Of a stretch of 64,000 nucleotides of DNA, positions 1 through 10,235 are shown piece by piece. Origin of the DNA: Elysia chlorotica. Lineage: Eukaryota; Mollusca; Gastropoda; Plakobranchidae. The position numbers and the translations under genes were made by a program. Location of the stretch: NCBI GenBank assembly GCA_003991915.1, contig RQTK01000341.1:343260-407259 (forward strand), in the 5' to 3' direction. The notes below the pieces were generated by a model, which was not told where the DNA came from, searched no databases, and saw only the letters and a list, made by a program, of their open reading frames with translations. Position 1 is the first letter of the stretch. Each line of letters starts with the position of its first letter.

Positions 1-21
1 AAAGAAATCTCTTTCTCCCTC

Positions 22-80
<59 letters not shown>
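1..80. repeat. (CT)n microsatellite at window start
   Basis: Nearly pure CT dinucleotides with occasional TTT interruptions; the tract probably continues left of the window. The open frames across it are compositional artefacts. Confidence 0.95.
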
Positions 81-780
81 AGCTAGTTACCTAGCTACCC
101 CACCCACACACACACTACACAACAATGGTAAGAAACCACCAGGTAACCAATATACCCCTGTCTTAGGCATCTCAGCCTTGATTACATTAGTCAGAGGCGA
201 TTGGGAATTCACCAAACAATGCACCATTGTAGGGATGCAGCTTGGAACATCTCGCTAGAACCAATTGACGTTGAGTCAAGCTATGTGCTACAGTGCTAGA
301 CTGGCAGCCTAGCATGCCCGTGGAGTTGCCATCTGATACAATCATGCAATGCTGTAACACAATTCATCAATCACACGTGTGTTCGTTTTTTAGCTCTATG
401 TGTGTTCTCTATGCGTTTGTCTCTGTTTGCCTTGGCCTCTATCCTCGTGTATTCTATATCATTCCGTGCAATATACATTATACATGTATTAGCCTTTTTT
501 CTGTCTGGGTGTCTACCTGCTTATCTATATATCAAACAAGCTATCGTTTTTTCTATGCATCCATGAAGTTGGCGTATACATTTGGCATATTGCCCATTTA
601 TCTATTCATCTATCTATCTATTAATGCATCTTGTTGTCTCCCAATTCATTTGAACAGGGAGCTTGCAATATAGATTTTCACCGATTCGAACTCCAGGCAC
701 CCTGCTCACAGTTTATGGACACAAACCGACTAAACCACCAGCGCTCCCAGAATCAGGTCAATGAGCAAGGAGTGTGTGAG
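81..780. other. non-coding sequence, no gene recognised
   Basis: Mixed-composition DNA with a pyrimidine bias. A 126-codon frame crosses 293-673 but has no ATG at its start, no recognisable motif and a composition shaped by short TCTA runs near 600. I do not call it a gene. Confidence 0.5.
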
Positions 781-838
781 ATGTGTGTGAGGTTGTGGGG
801 GAGGGGGGATAGAGAGAGAGGGAGAGGGGAGAGAGAGG

Positions 839-887
<49 letters not shown>

Positions 888-895
888 GTAGAGTC
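781..895. repeat. (GA)n microsatellite
   Basis: GA-rich block with a pure core near 841-889. It produces spurious poly-RE (plus) and poly-LS (minus) frames. Confidence 0.95.
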
Positions 896-1140
896 AGAGG
901 GATGGAGAGCAGGACCATGGAAAGTAGTGCCAACCTGGACATGGACACACATCACGCAACTCGGTCAGCAGGGCGTGGGATAGTTTGCGGAACATGCTGG
1001 GGAACCGAGAACAACTGGAGCAGTCACTGGCACAGAGGTATGAACTATGCACACTCTAGTGGTCCAGGCACAGCCCACAGCCGTCAAGAACATGCACAGG
1101 TTTACAGGGACACAGTCTAGCCTTTGTGGAAGACCATGTT

Positions 1141-1358
1141 GTTTGTTTTTTGCTGTTGTTAAGCGTCCAACGTCAGCACTATATAGGCTATATTGGGGAC
1201 GGGCCAAGACATACGTCTGAGAAGTTTACGTGCTGACACACAGACAAATTGTGGGGATCTCACGACTCTGTCTCAGACGATCACATTGTACCACAGGTAA
1301 TAGCTATTTAGACATATGTGCATTGTACTGACACCGGCCCAACCAGTTGGAGGCGAAA
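1141..1358 (-). mobile_element. tRNA-derived SINE copy, 5'-truncated, with nested palindromic insertion
   Basis: Read on the minus strand this matches the body of the full-length SINE at 9,979-10,235: the GTCCAAC-rich 3' tail, the ACTATATAGGCTATATTG box, the GACAC/ACAGACA segment and the ACTGACACC..CCAACC box, all in order. The tRNA-like head is missing or too diverged to see. The body is split at 1,291-1,320 by a 30-bp imperfect palindrome flanked on both sides by CATTGTA; in the other copies the sequence is continuous here. Confidence 0.8.
1284..1327. mobile_element. 30-bp palindromic micro-insertion with 7-bp direct repeats
   Basis: CATTGTA (1,284-1,290) and CATTGTA (1,321-1,327) bracket a 30-bp segment starting CCACAGGTAA, with a self-complementary centre AATAGCTATT and ending CATATGTG. 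It interrupts an otherwise continuous SINE body, so it is younger than the SINE. The mechanism is unknown: a tiny transposable element or a templated repair insertion would both fit. Confidence 0.55.
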
Positions 1359-1455
1359 CACTTCTTAGGATGCTAAGACAATGGTTCGAGTAAAGACTAT
1401 AGTGATGGTCTGTGACTGTGTGTGAAAGAGCGTTTTTCACCGTGACAAAGTGAGA

Positions 1456-1504
<49 letters not shown>

Positions 1505-1505
1505 G
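1456..1505. repeat. (GA)n microsatellite
   Basis: About 20 GA units followed by an A/G-rich shoulder. Confidence 0.95.
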
Positions 1506-1931
1506 GAGTTAGGAAGGGGAATGGGTGAGGGAGGAACGCACTCTTCTAGAAGTTAAAGATAAAAATGTAAAGTGGGACGATATCTACTTATTATTATGAT
1601 CATTTGGCAATGCACTCAGTTTCAACACCGTGCTGAATCATTTTCACACGTTCCATGTAACATTCCCGTATCCCACCGATAATTGTTTTCTTTCCCGAGT
1701 GTTAGCTTCTATCCCATGATGTGTCAATCCGCCAAACTATAAAACGGTTGGCGATGGATGATTTAAAAGACTTTTACTTATAACAGACCTTCCCAGCCTT
1801 ATATTAATCGATACTTCAGACATCAATTATTGTGTGAATAAATTATCGCCTTTATATTGGAAATGGTCTGATTGGCATGAGGTTATACATTTTAGGTTGT
1901 CCATTTCTGCTATAATAATGTGACCTTTGTT

Positions 1932-2153
1932 GCGGGTTGGGTGGGGTAGAACATCAGCTTCCGGCGCAAAATCCCTGCGGATTTCGATCACTACTGCTTG
2001 CGTTGGTGTCAGTTTAATGTGACCAGCCGAGACATGAGCCATGGTCTCGTGTGTGGCATCACATAAAATTGTCAGACATCAGTCTTGGGCTCGTCCCCAA
2101 TATAGTCTATATAGGACTGATGTTTGACGTTAAACCAACTCAACTCAACTTAA
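1932..2153 (+). mobile_element. tRNA-derived SINE copy
   Basis: It shares the full body of the 9,979 copy: TAGAACATC..CTTCCG in the head, GGTGTCAG..AATGTGACC, CTCGTGTGTGGCA, ACATAAAATTGTCAGAC and the terminal GACGTTAAACCAACTCAACT tail. The head is partly eroded: the B-box region is replaced by a degenerate ATTTCGATC. Confidence 0.85.
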
Positions 2154-2154
2154 C

Positions 2155-2300
2155 TGCGGGTTGGGTTGGTCTCAGTATAATGAGACAAGCTAACAAAGTA
2201 GTTATGGTACCCCCGCCATGTCTCTGAGTTCAATTGTCAAACAAAAGTCTTAAGCCCCGTCCTGGATGCAGCCTACTTGCTGACGTTGGACGATCAAAGT
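2155..2300 (+). mobile_element. second, diverged SINE copy in tandem
   Basis: Directly after the previous tail the body begins again (GTTGGGTTGGTCTCAGTATAATG) and runs through ACCCCCGCCATGTCTC, CAATTGTCAAAC and TGCTGACGTTGGACG. It lacks a head and is more diverged, so it looks like an older copy beside a younger one, or a partial duplication. Confidence 0.7.
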
Positions 2301-4080
2301 CTGCAGACACCTACCTACTAATCCACCAACATACCTATCAAACGAACTGCTTTATGACTGGTGGCGTTGACTAACGTAGTCTGTCCCTGAAAGTGATACT
2401 TTACCCAGGTACAGGTACATGACTATTGCTCAAGGCTTTCCAACCTGCCTACTGCCTCACATGCACTCCCGTTTCCCTACTGGCCCAGACACTCTCGTGT
2501 GACAGTTGGCACATCACATTAGTTTGGCACAGTTGGCACAGTTGGCACAACCAGCCACAGCACGTCGTGTCCCAGTCATCCCACAGTCACGCGGCATCAC
2601 CTCAGTTTAAAATCGCCTATCTAGCTTATAACATACAACAGAAATCACAGTATTTTAGAAAGTGCGATACACCATTTTACCACTAAGACTAAGGCGACGG
2701 CGGAGTGAAACTAGATCCGTCAATGCACGGATCGTTTGTCACCAAGTCAAGCCACGTCCCCGGGGAATCTGATATGTGATACAGGACACTGGTAAGTGAT
2801 ACTTGAATGGTGCAATGTGGTACTAATGTACTGACTGTGGACTTCAGTTCTCTGACTACAGGACTGTGTCATAACGTTACATCACCTGTTGGATCAGCAG
2901 AGCAGGTCCGGCAATCACAGCGCACACAGGCATCTCTTGTTCTTTGTAGGAGACCAGTTCTATCCTAGTTTATCTTAACCTAGAGTTCCACAAGACGGCC
3001 ATATGCGGTGAAAGGTCTCGCGACTAACGTCTAACAGTATTACATGATTTCCCACACGACACAGTGCAGGAGGTTGTTTTGTTTTTGTTTTTTATGTTTT
3101 GTTGTTGTGGTTTTTTTTTGTTTGGGGGGGGGGGGGTTACGACATACCACCTATACTTAATTCTTTACCTTTCATCGCACTTGATCGGACTACCAATAAC
3201 TATCACACGCGCCCTCATAGACAATCAGCTAAGCGGGCGATTATGAAGCAGCCGGAAAAGTAATGTTCACGCATAAAAAAGATGAGGGATTTATTATTTG
3301 CCTTTTTCAGAGTTAAGCTAAACATATTTTTTATATAATATAAACTAAGAGGGGAACACTTCTTCGTCTCCAAGATAATAGCCGTTGTTTATGTTTCCAT
3401 CGGTTTAAAGAATTCGCTCGAAATTTGTGAATTTGTCCCTATACTAACATTATGTCACTTAATGTCTAGTCTAAATGTTTCAAACATTTCATGCATGATT
3501 AGTCCTGCTTTACGCATGCTCAAACCTGGGACGGTTTGCAAGGAGGCGGACATTACCGTTAGCATCTCGTTGATAGTAGCCGCAGCCGAAATGAATTTCA
3601 CTAGACATGAGTGTGATAGCATGTAACATAATAATTACCAAAAGTAATCCAAGTCTAATACCAGTGACCTTAAAATTGCATTAGACGCGAAAACCACCAT
3701 ATGATTTAACTACACAAACTCATCATCCATCATACCTATGCGCTTCTTACTGCCTAGTTGGTCTTTTCATCACCTATCTAGTCATAGTCGTATTGTCGCA
3801 AGCTTTTGTACAATAAAGTTTATAGAACCTATCAAAATATGTCTGACGCAAAATCAGTTAATCCTTAAATAACTTCACATGTGCTAAATCATCCTGGAAA
3901 ATCCCATACGACAGATTCAAAAATAAAAAAGCATACATGTAGTAGCAATCCCCTTAAGATATGAGAAATTTCCTTAAGATATAAGTAAACGCGTACATAA
4001 TCTAACTTGAGGCCTGGAGGGGAGGGGGGAGACTATGATTAGCTAATTTGCCAGGAACATGCGACATTTGTATCCTGAAT
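2301..4080. other. intergenic or intronic sequence, no gene recognised
   Basis: Mixed, mostly AT-rich DNA. Visible details are four short GTTGGCACA-like repeats at 2,497-2,548 and a G-run at 3,125-3,136. No frame shows a recognisable motif. Confidence 0.5.
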
Positions 4081-4099
4081 TACAACAAACTGGAGGTTA

Positions 4100-4168
4100 T
4101 TCACCAGCTGGTGTTCAAATCTCGGACCTCATGATCTACCGCTCTAACCCCTACCAACTGAGCTTCAT
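4100..4168 (-). mobile_element. tRNA-like SINE head
   Basis: On the minus strand it reads like a tRNA: A-box-like GCTCAGTTGGTAGGGG, then TTAGAGCGGTAGATCATGAG and B-box-like GAGATTTGAACACC. The cloverleaf ends are not paired well enough to call a functional tRNA gene, and similar heads occur elsewhere in the window attached to SINE bodies. Confidence 0.55.
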
Positions 4169-4180
4169 TGCGTCCTTAAC

Positions 4181-5270
4181 CTTCAGAACCGGAACATAAC
4201 AAGCAGTTTCCTGTGACAAGAGTGGCCACCTGTTTACACCTACACAACCGAGGGACGGACTACCTGCACAGAGCACCAGTAGGAAAAACACCAGCAGCAT
4301 CAGCGCAGACGTTCACTGCCGTCCACTAACTACCACATCAAAGAGAAAACCTGTCCCTGGCTCTATAAACTTTGCCCAGGTTTGGACCTAGCATTAGCCC
4401 TGAAGGATTGAAGACTTCTCTGTTTGAGTCTAAGGCTTACTATCGCCCCTAAAGTTTCGCTCTTTTAGTCTGGGTCTTCTCCTCTACTACACTCACACAC
4501 GGTCACACAGCATTAAAAACCAAATAACCTGAATACATTTTGGTAACATATGTGATTTGTCTGTGTAGTGTAGTTGTGAAACAATAACATACAGGTGCCC
4601 TTGTCGTATGACATCACAAGGGAACATTTTTCAGCACATTGAATAGGCCACAGCTACAAATTTGTCTCCGACCCTCAGAGAGAAGTTATGGACAAAGCTG
4701 GTGTTTAGCCATAAAAAGGGGGAAAATAGCGAATACTAACTGAAGCTAGGTGTTAAATTTCGGACCTAAAAGCACAAGATTTTATAATCCTAGCTGTGAC
4801 GAACAAAACTGAAAGCGTTATCATCTCATTGAGGACAATGTTAATGTGCCATTGTTGTTTTCCAAGCATAAATAGGGACCTTATATAACCCACTGATAGC
4901 CCAGCAGTTGGCTCAGGAAACGACAAGATTAAAGCCGAGAGGAGAAAGCACAAGCCAAATTTTATAACCAAATTACCAGAAAGAACAATAGAAAACAACG
5001 GGGACTCGATATTTACTACTAATAAACATGGTGGGGGGCATTGAAAGGGGCTACTTAAAACGCTTTACGCTAGATGTAGGGGAGTTTGAAAAAAGTGAGC
5101 TGTTCATTGATGATTTCCTACTTAGTTCAAGGGAAACGATAAGGAGAGCTAAGTATGGTTAATCCAGAACTTGATACTCAATTTCTTTAAAAGGTGAAAT
5201 TGATCAAAATCTTGTTATCAGCATACTTAACACAAAAGATTACGAGGGATGAAGAAAGATGGAGAGAGTG
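4181..5270. other. intergenic or intronic sequence, no gene recognised
   Basis: AT-rich, non-repetitive to the eye. The 81-codon minus frame at 4,753-4,998 has a hydrophobic stretch but no splice signals or family motif that I recognise. Confidence 0.45.
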
Positions 5271-5297
5271 TGCGAAATAGAGGGAGGGGGAGAGAGA

Positions 5298-5337
<40 letters not shown>
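5271..5337. repeat. (GA)n microsatellite
   Basis: Purine-rich lead-in and pure GA run immediately left of the 41-bp minisatellite. Confidence 0.95.
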
Positions 5338-5338
<1 letters not shown>

Positions 5339-5724
5339 TCTCAGAATCGGAGTATTAGACAGTCTATCGGAATAGGACATCTCAGAATCGGAGTATTAGA
5401 CAGTCTATCGGAATAGGACATCTCAGAATCAAACTATTAGACAGTCTATTGGAATAGAACATCTCAGAATCGGAGTATTGGACAGTCTATCGGAATAGGA
5501 CATCTCAGAATCAAAGTATTAGACAGTCTATCGGAATAGAACATCTCAGAATCGGAGTATTGGACAGTCTATCGGAATAGAACATCTCAGAATCAAAGTA
5601 TTAGACAGTCTATCGGAATAGGACATCTCAGAATCAAAGTATTGGACAGTCTATCGGAATAGGACATCTCAGAATCGGAGTTTAAACAGTCCATCAGAAT
5701 AGGACATCTCAGAATCAGAGTGCT
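5338..5724. repeat. 41-bp minisatellite, about 9.4 copies
   Basis: The unit starts ATCTCAGAATCGGAGTATTA and continues GACAGTCTATCGGAATAGGAC (41 bp in total). Copies begin about every 41 bp (TCAGAAT at 5,341, 5,382, 5,423 and so on). Variants alternate CGGAG/CAAAG, TTAG/TTGG and AGGAC/AGAAC, which suggests a partial 82-bp higher-order unit in the middle. The last full copy is degraded. Since 41 is not a multiple of 3, the minus-strand open frame crossing it is incidental. Confidence 0.95.
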
Positions 5725-5749
5725 GGGAGAACAAGTAAAGCCTGTTATA

Positions 5750-5895
5750 TTACGGGGCCCAAAGCGAAAAGAAAGGAATCTGCACTGACATCCAATCATC
5801 GCGCTTCCCTCCATTTGTTGAGCCAATAGGCGATGAGTAAATTCCATGCCTGGGGCCCTGACTATGTCATGCGGTATCGTTATGTGGATCACCTG
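5750..5895 (+). mobile_element. interspersed repeat R1, copy 1
   Basis: It shares a block with copies near 28.1 kb and 44.4 kb: GGAATCTGCAC, then GAGCCAATAGGCGATGAG, AAATTCCATG, GGGCCCTGACTATGTCATG and CGGTATCGTTATGTGG. No coding capacity or terminal repeat is evident. I do not recognise the family. Confidence 0.7.
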
Positions 5896-5904
5896 GCCTT
5901 GAGA

Positions 5905-5945
5905 AAGGGGGGGGGAAAGATAGAGAGAGAGAGAGAGAGAGAAGC
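5905..5945. repeat. (GA)n microsatellite
   Basis: G-run followed by GA dinucleotides. Confidence 0.9.
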
Positions 5946-5974
5946 AGGCAGAGAGCCAGAGATATTGAGAGAGG

Positions 5975-6236
5975 GGGGCGAAACAGACGTTGAGTAATAC
6001 TAGAAAGTTGGACACATGAGAATTATTATGAATCATGTTTTTCTTCAGTGGGAAAAGTTAAAACCAGCCAACGTATGGGGTTCAGTGAAACGAAATATGG
6101 TCAGCTCCCCAGTCATGCGTGACATAGTCATATATTGTACGCATGAGTTACACAAGAGTGAACTGGGAGCGAAAACAGCAGTGCGCGTGAGTGGTAAGAG
6201 TTGGGGAGAGAGAGACAAAAAGAAAGAGAGACAGAG

Positions 6237-6267
<31 letters not shown>

Positions 6268-6365
6268 GAGGCAGACAGAAAGACAAAAAGGTTAAGAGAG
6301 GGGGGTGAAACGTTGAGTCATACAAGAAAGTTGGGCACATGAAAATTATTAAGAATCATGTTTTT
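5975..6365 (+). repeat. duplicated segment, period about 335 bp
   Basis: AGAAAGTTGGACACATGAG..AATCATGTTTTTCTTC at 6,002-6,051 recurs as AGAAAGTTGGGCACATGAA..AATCATGTTTTTCTTC at 6,325-6,370, each preceded by a G-run and CGTTGAGT. The copies are short, but the order of matches is conserved. Confidence 0.7.
6205..6300. repeat. (AAAG)n and GA-rich tract
   Basis: AAAG/GAAA tetranucleotides at about 6,237-6,268 inside a purine-rich block. The regions before it (5,945-6,060) and after it (6,300-6,360) share GTTGAGT..ATAC..AGAAAGTTGG.CACATGA.AATTATTA..AATCATG, so the tract lies between two copies of an approximately 320-bp duplication. Confidence 0.85.
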
Positions 6366-6599
6366 CTTCTATATACACGTGCAATGCATGCATGTTATAT
6401 CAAAAATGCAAATCATAATAAATACAAATTAAGTATGAAAAAGGGGAAGGGCACCCATTGAGTCACAAAAAAGTGCATTGGGGTGAGTGTTTGTTGGCGT
6501 GGTGGTTCATTGTATGCGCAGTGTATGGTTGTTACAAGCCAAAAGTCCGGGGTTCAAAGAGTTATCAAATCAAACCCGTCAGACGGAACAGAATAGAAG

Positions 6600-7850
6600 A
6601 CATATGGTGAACAAGCCAAGTTCACTGAGCCAACTAAATCTTAGAATAACAAAGAACGGAGAATCCCAGAGACTACAGGTCGTCCGTCTGTCTGGCGAGG
6701 CAAAAGTCGGGGGATTCCCAAAATCTTATGGGATGGAAAGTAAGTAGATATTATGAGTTTTCTTCCTATTTTCTGTCTGGGTGATTAAGGTTTTGTTGTA
6801 ATTTACTGCATATGATTTTGTTTGGTTTATGGGTGGGTGAACTTAGAAAAAGTGCTGAATATATAATTGGATGACGGTTTTCCCATTTTCTGCAAGGGTG
6901 ATTTGGGGCATTTTGCAATGCATTGCATATGTATATGTGTCTCTTTGGCCTATTGCAGAGGGGGGAGGGGGGGTCAACTTAGAAAAAAGTGGCCAATATA
7001 TAGAAGTAATGAATGGCGCTCCCTGGATCCTGGTCTGTACCCTGTCAAGTGTGAAGGCCAATGCTCATGTTCATGTGTCAATGCTTTCGGATTTTAGTGG
7101 GATGGGGAGTGTGGTTAAAGGTAGAGCATGACTCGGAGATAGCCTGCTTTATATTCCATAATAAGGAAGTTGAAACAAAAAACTGTGTTACGTGGAAGGC
7201 CTTATAAGTATGTAAAATATGGAGTAGGTTCAACAATTGTGAAGTCCCACCAGCATGGGCTTGTGAAATTCCTCTTTGAAGCTCAAAAAAATATTCATGA
7301 CAAAATGTTGCCTAGTCAGATGGAAGAAAAACCAGTCAGCTATTTCTAGCCTTTTAAGGGTTAAATGGATTATGGTATATTTTTATGCTAAAAGCTTTTA
7401 ACTACAAATACATCAAGTGAGGTTTAAGGCATATACATTGATCCTATTTACTTTTCATGAAATTCAGTTTTCACTATAATATGAAAGTTAGAGATAGCAT
7501 AACCAGACACAAGATGGTTAAACAGTTTCAATTTTTTCCGCGGTGGGTTAACAAATGTATTAATCTAGACACGCAAAATAGTTTCAATTTTTTAAACCAA
7601 TTCGTTGAACAAGTCGTTAGACACGCAATGGTAAGTTAGCGCAGATCTATGAGTAATGCCTTTAAGTTCTAACACCAACGGGAATCAAAACGAAACAACA
7701 AACTAAGAAACCGAGGAGGAATACAATCATGTTAGGGAGGCGAGGTATGTCCCATTTTGAGAAGTGATACAGACTAATTTAGGGGGTTATGGGATTGTTT
7801 CTCTGATTATTTTGCCTTTTTTCCACTAGTTGGGTTTTTGTGAAATTATT
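6600..7850. other. intergenic or intronic sequence, no gene recognised
   Basis: AT-rich, with a G-run at 6,960-6,973 and a local repeat: GTTAA.CA.TTTCAATTTTTT appears at 7,518-7,540 and 7,574-7,596. Short plus-strand frames at 6,867-7,131 have no recognisable motif. A weak tRNA-like head may lie just before, at 6,493-6,560 (ends GGGGTTCAAA). Confidence 0.4.
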
Positions 7851-7857
7851 GTACATG

Positions 7858-8093
7858 TATTGTGATGGATGTGAAGCTTGGACAATTACAAAAAAAAAAC
7901 AGATGAAAAGAGCGGGGTTCTTTTAAATTAAATTACTACAGAGTTCCACGGGGCAGACCTACAAGAAGGTGGATAGATGACATCAGCGACTGGCTACAAA
8001 AGAGGCCCAGCGAGGCAGGAAGGATCGCTCAAGACAGAGAGCTCTTCATGCAGATTGTATAGGAGCCTACGCCAGACACTACCGAAAAGCCAG

Positions 8094-8096
<3 letters not shown>
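7858..8096 (+). mobile_element. non-LTR retrotransposon (LINE) 3' end, internally deleted
   Basis: Two peptide blocks match the C-terminal region of LINE endonuclease/reverse-transcriptase polyproteins. The first is CDGCEAWTITKKKQMKR at 7,861-7,911, the familiar YGCEAWTLTK-type motif, followed by a stop. The second, in another frame, is GRPTRRWIDDISDW..A..AQDRELFMQIV then a stop at 7,941-8,060, matching the GRP.TRWIDDI..W....A.DR..W..IV terminus. The tens of codons that normally separate these blocks are missing and the frame is broken, so this is a dead fragment. The (GAT)n tract that follows directly is probably its expanded 3' tail. Clade (RTE-, CR1- or I-like) cannot be fixed from so little. 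Confidence 0.8.
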
Positions 8097-8241
<145 letters not shown>

Positions 8242-9170
8242 AATTAACAATTGTTTATTTTATAATCTAAAATAGGAGCTAGATTACCGTGTTGGGCATG
8301 CTTCTTAATTCACAAAATAATAACAATAAAAACATTTTGGCTTAAATTGCTGAAGGTTGAAATGCTAATTCATTCGCGCAAAATCCCAAAAAATCACATT
8401 TTTCATGGTTGACTAATAATGTGCGTTCAACAAAGTTTTTGCAAACTTGCTAGAGTCGTGTATCCATTTTAAGACTCACACAGCACAGGTGAGGAAATTA
8501 ATGTTCATGTAAGCAAATAACTCTTTTACCAGAGAGTGAACGGCTACCATGCAAGCGTGAAAATTGAGGGAGTTATCCCCTCCTGTTTGAAGATAACCAT
8601 CTGTAGATCTAACCTACAGTTTACCTGCGTGCACCACACACCGCATACCCATAACTCTTATCTAGATTCTACATCCTACTCTAACGGCTGCCTCAGGTGT
8701 GTAGATTTACACCCCCGACTATCACATAAACTTTCATAAACAACCATGCGTCTAATTATACTTCATCTTTATAATTACTACTCTAACAGCTGTTTAGTGC
8801 CTTTAACAAGATGGATTGTGTATGAAGGACGAGAGTCATAAAACTTAAACCACTTCGGAGGGGGTTGGCAGTAGCTGTTTGAGACCTCATCATCATTATC
8901 ATCATCATCAGTGTTAAAATGTGAGCACTATGTGGCACCTTGCCAGACAAACTTTCACAGTTCTGGTGATCAGTGGCAGTTTTTACTTCTGCATTTCTAA
9001 TGTCTCCACGGTTTTTTGTAGCTTATTTGTGTGTGTGTGTTTGTGTGTTTGCTACATTCTTGCACAGTGAATCAGTTGTAGAGCCTAGAGCTGTAAAAGG
9101 TTAAACAATGTTTCCCTGAGGGGTTTTTTATTTCACTTTTCAATAGCGCATCACTGGATACAAGTTGTAA
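8242..9170. other. intergenic or intronic sequence, no gene recognised
   Basis: Unique AT-rich DNA with a short CAT/ATC run at 8,887-8,911 and a GT run at 9,026-9,050. The 67-codon frame at 8,536-8,739 shows no known motif. Confidence 0.45.
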
Positions 9171-9179
9171 TTGGATGAT

Positions 9180-9600
9180 GGGGGAACAGGGAGAGATGGT
9201 AGGTGAGAGAAAGAGGGAGGGAAAGACACAAACAGGGAAAAAGAGAGATAAAGCAGAGACACAGACAGGAAATTTAGGAAAAAGGGGGTGGGGGAGAAAG
9301 GGAGAGAGAGACATTAGGAGATTGAGGGGGTGGGGAAGAAAGAGATAGAGAGAAGGAGAGATATAAAGAGAGCGACAGCAATAAGGAAATAGAGAGAGAG
9401 AAAGAGATAGACAAACAGACAGAAAGATAGATAGATATAGAGAGAAAGAAAGACAGAAAGAAAGAGAGATGCAGAGAATGAATAAATATGAATACAAACA
9501 AAGAGAAACACAAAATAATAGAAAACGAGAGACAGGACGAGATAGACAGAGCGAGAAAACTCAGAGAAAAAAACAGCAGGTAATAGACACATACACCCAA
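9180..9600. repeat. purine-rich low-complexity block (GAGA/GATA/GACA)
   Basis: Long strand-asymmetric purine tract of irregular GA, GAAA, GATA and GACA units. All minus-strand frames of up to 198 codons across it are L/S-rich artefacts. Confidence 0.9.
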
Positions 9601-9667
9601 TAAATCAAACGAGAAGAAACTAGAAGTGAAAGTTATGAAGATGCGCAGGCTGGCAATATGCCCGCCA

Positions 9668-9737
9668 CTGTAAGCCATGTATGTAAAATTGATTCGCGCT
9701 GTAAGCGATGTATGTAAAATTGATTGGCGCTGTAAGC
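9668..9737 (+). repeat. 31-bp tandem duplication, 2.2 copies
   Basis: CTGTAAGC.ATGTATGTAAAATTGATT..CG repeats at 9,668 and 9,699, with a third start at 9,730. Confidence 0.9.
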
Positions 9738-9841
9738 AAACTTTAGGATTATGATCGCTCACCTGAGGTGAATGGAGAGAATGAACCATGAAGCATGAAG
9801 CGTGAGGCAAACACTGGCATACCATCAGCTTTGCGTGAGCA

Positions 9842-9842
9842 G

Positions 9843-9870
<28 letters not shown>
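9842..9870. repeat. (AC)n microsatellite
   Basis: About 14 CA units. Confidence 0.95.
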
Positions 9871-9873
<3 letters not shown>

Positions 9874-9978
9874 AAGCTCACTTTCTCCTCACATAATAGG
9901 AGGGGAAACGTGTTTTTTTTTGTATCTCAAAACGTTAGACAATACGATATTTGGGCTCGTTCCTCCGAACACGAAACA

Positions 9979-10235
9979 GGGGGCGCAGTGGTCCAGGGGT
10001 AGAACATCTGCTTCCGACGCAAAAGGTCCCGAGTTCGAATCCTGGCTGGTGCATTCCCTACTGGTTGGGTCGGTGTCAGTATAATGTGACCGGCTGAGAC
10101 AGGAGTCATGGTATCCCCGCCCTGTCTCGTGTGTGGCAGCACATAAAATTGTCAGACGTCCGTCTTGGGGTCCGTCCACAATATAGCATATATAGTGCTG
10201 ATGTTGGACGTTAAACCAACTCAACTCAACTCAAC
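9979..10235 (+). mobile_element. full-length tRNA-derived SINE (type-1 head)
   Basis: The best-preserved copy with a complete head, used here as reference. The tRNA-like head carries an A-box-like GTGGTCCAGGGGTAGAACA and a clear B box GAGTTCGAATCC. The body then runs: TTGGGTCGGTGTCAGTATAA, GTGACCGGCTGAGACAGGAG, CCCGCCCTGTCTCGTGTGTG, ACATAAAATTGTCAGACG, CCACAATATAGCATATATAG, and GTTGGACGTTAAACCAAC. It ends in a (TCAAC)n tail. SINEs of this design are transcribed by RNA polymerase III and mobilised by a partner LINE; that is family knowledge. I see no clear target-site duplication at this copy. Confidence 0.93.

Noticed and set aside
4100..4168. Functional tRNA gene
   Set aside because: A- and B-box-like sequences are present, but the acceptor stem does not pair convincingly and similar heads are attached to SINE bodies elsewhere.
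5338..5724. CRISPR array
   Set aside because: The 41-bp units are contiguous with no unique spacers, and the genome is eukaryotic.
5593..6036. 147-codon minus frame including the 41-bp repeat
   Set aside because: 41 is not a multiple of 3, so the repeat does not preserve a reading frame; the rest is GA-rich.
9274..9870. 198-codon minus-strand frame
   Set aside because: Mostly a purine-rich tract plus a (CA)n run; it crosses the 31-bp tandem duplication and shows no conserved domain.
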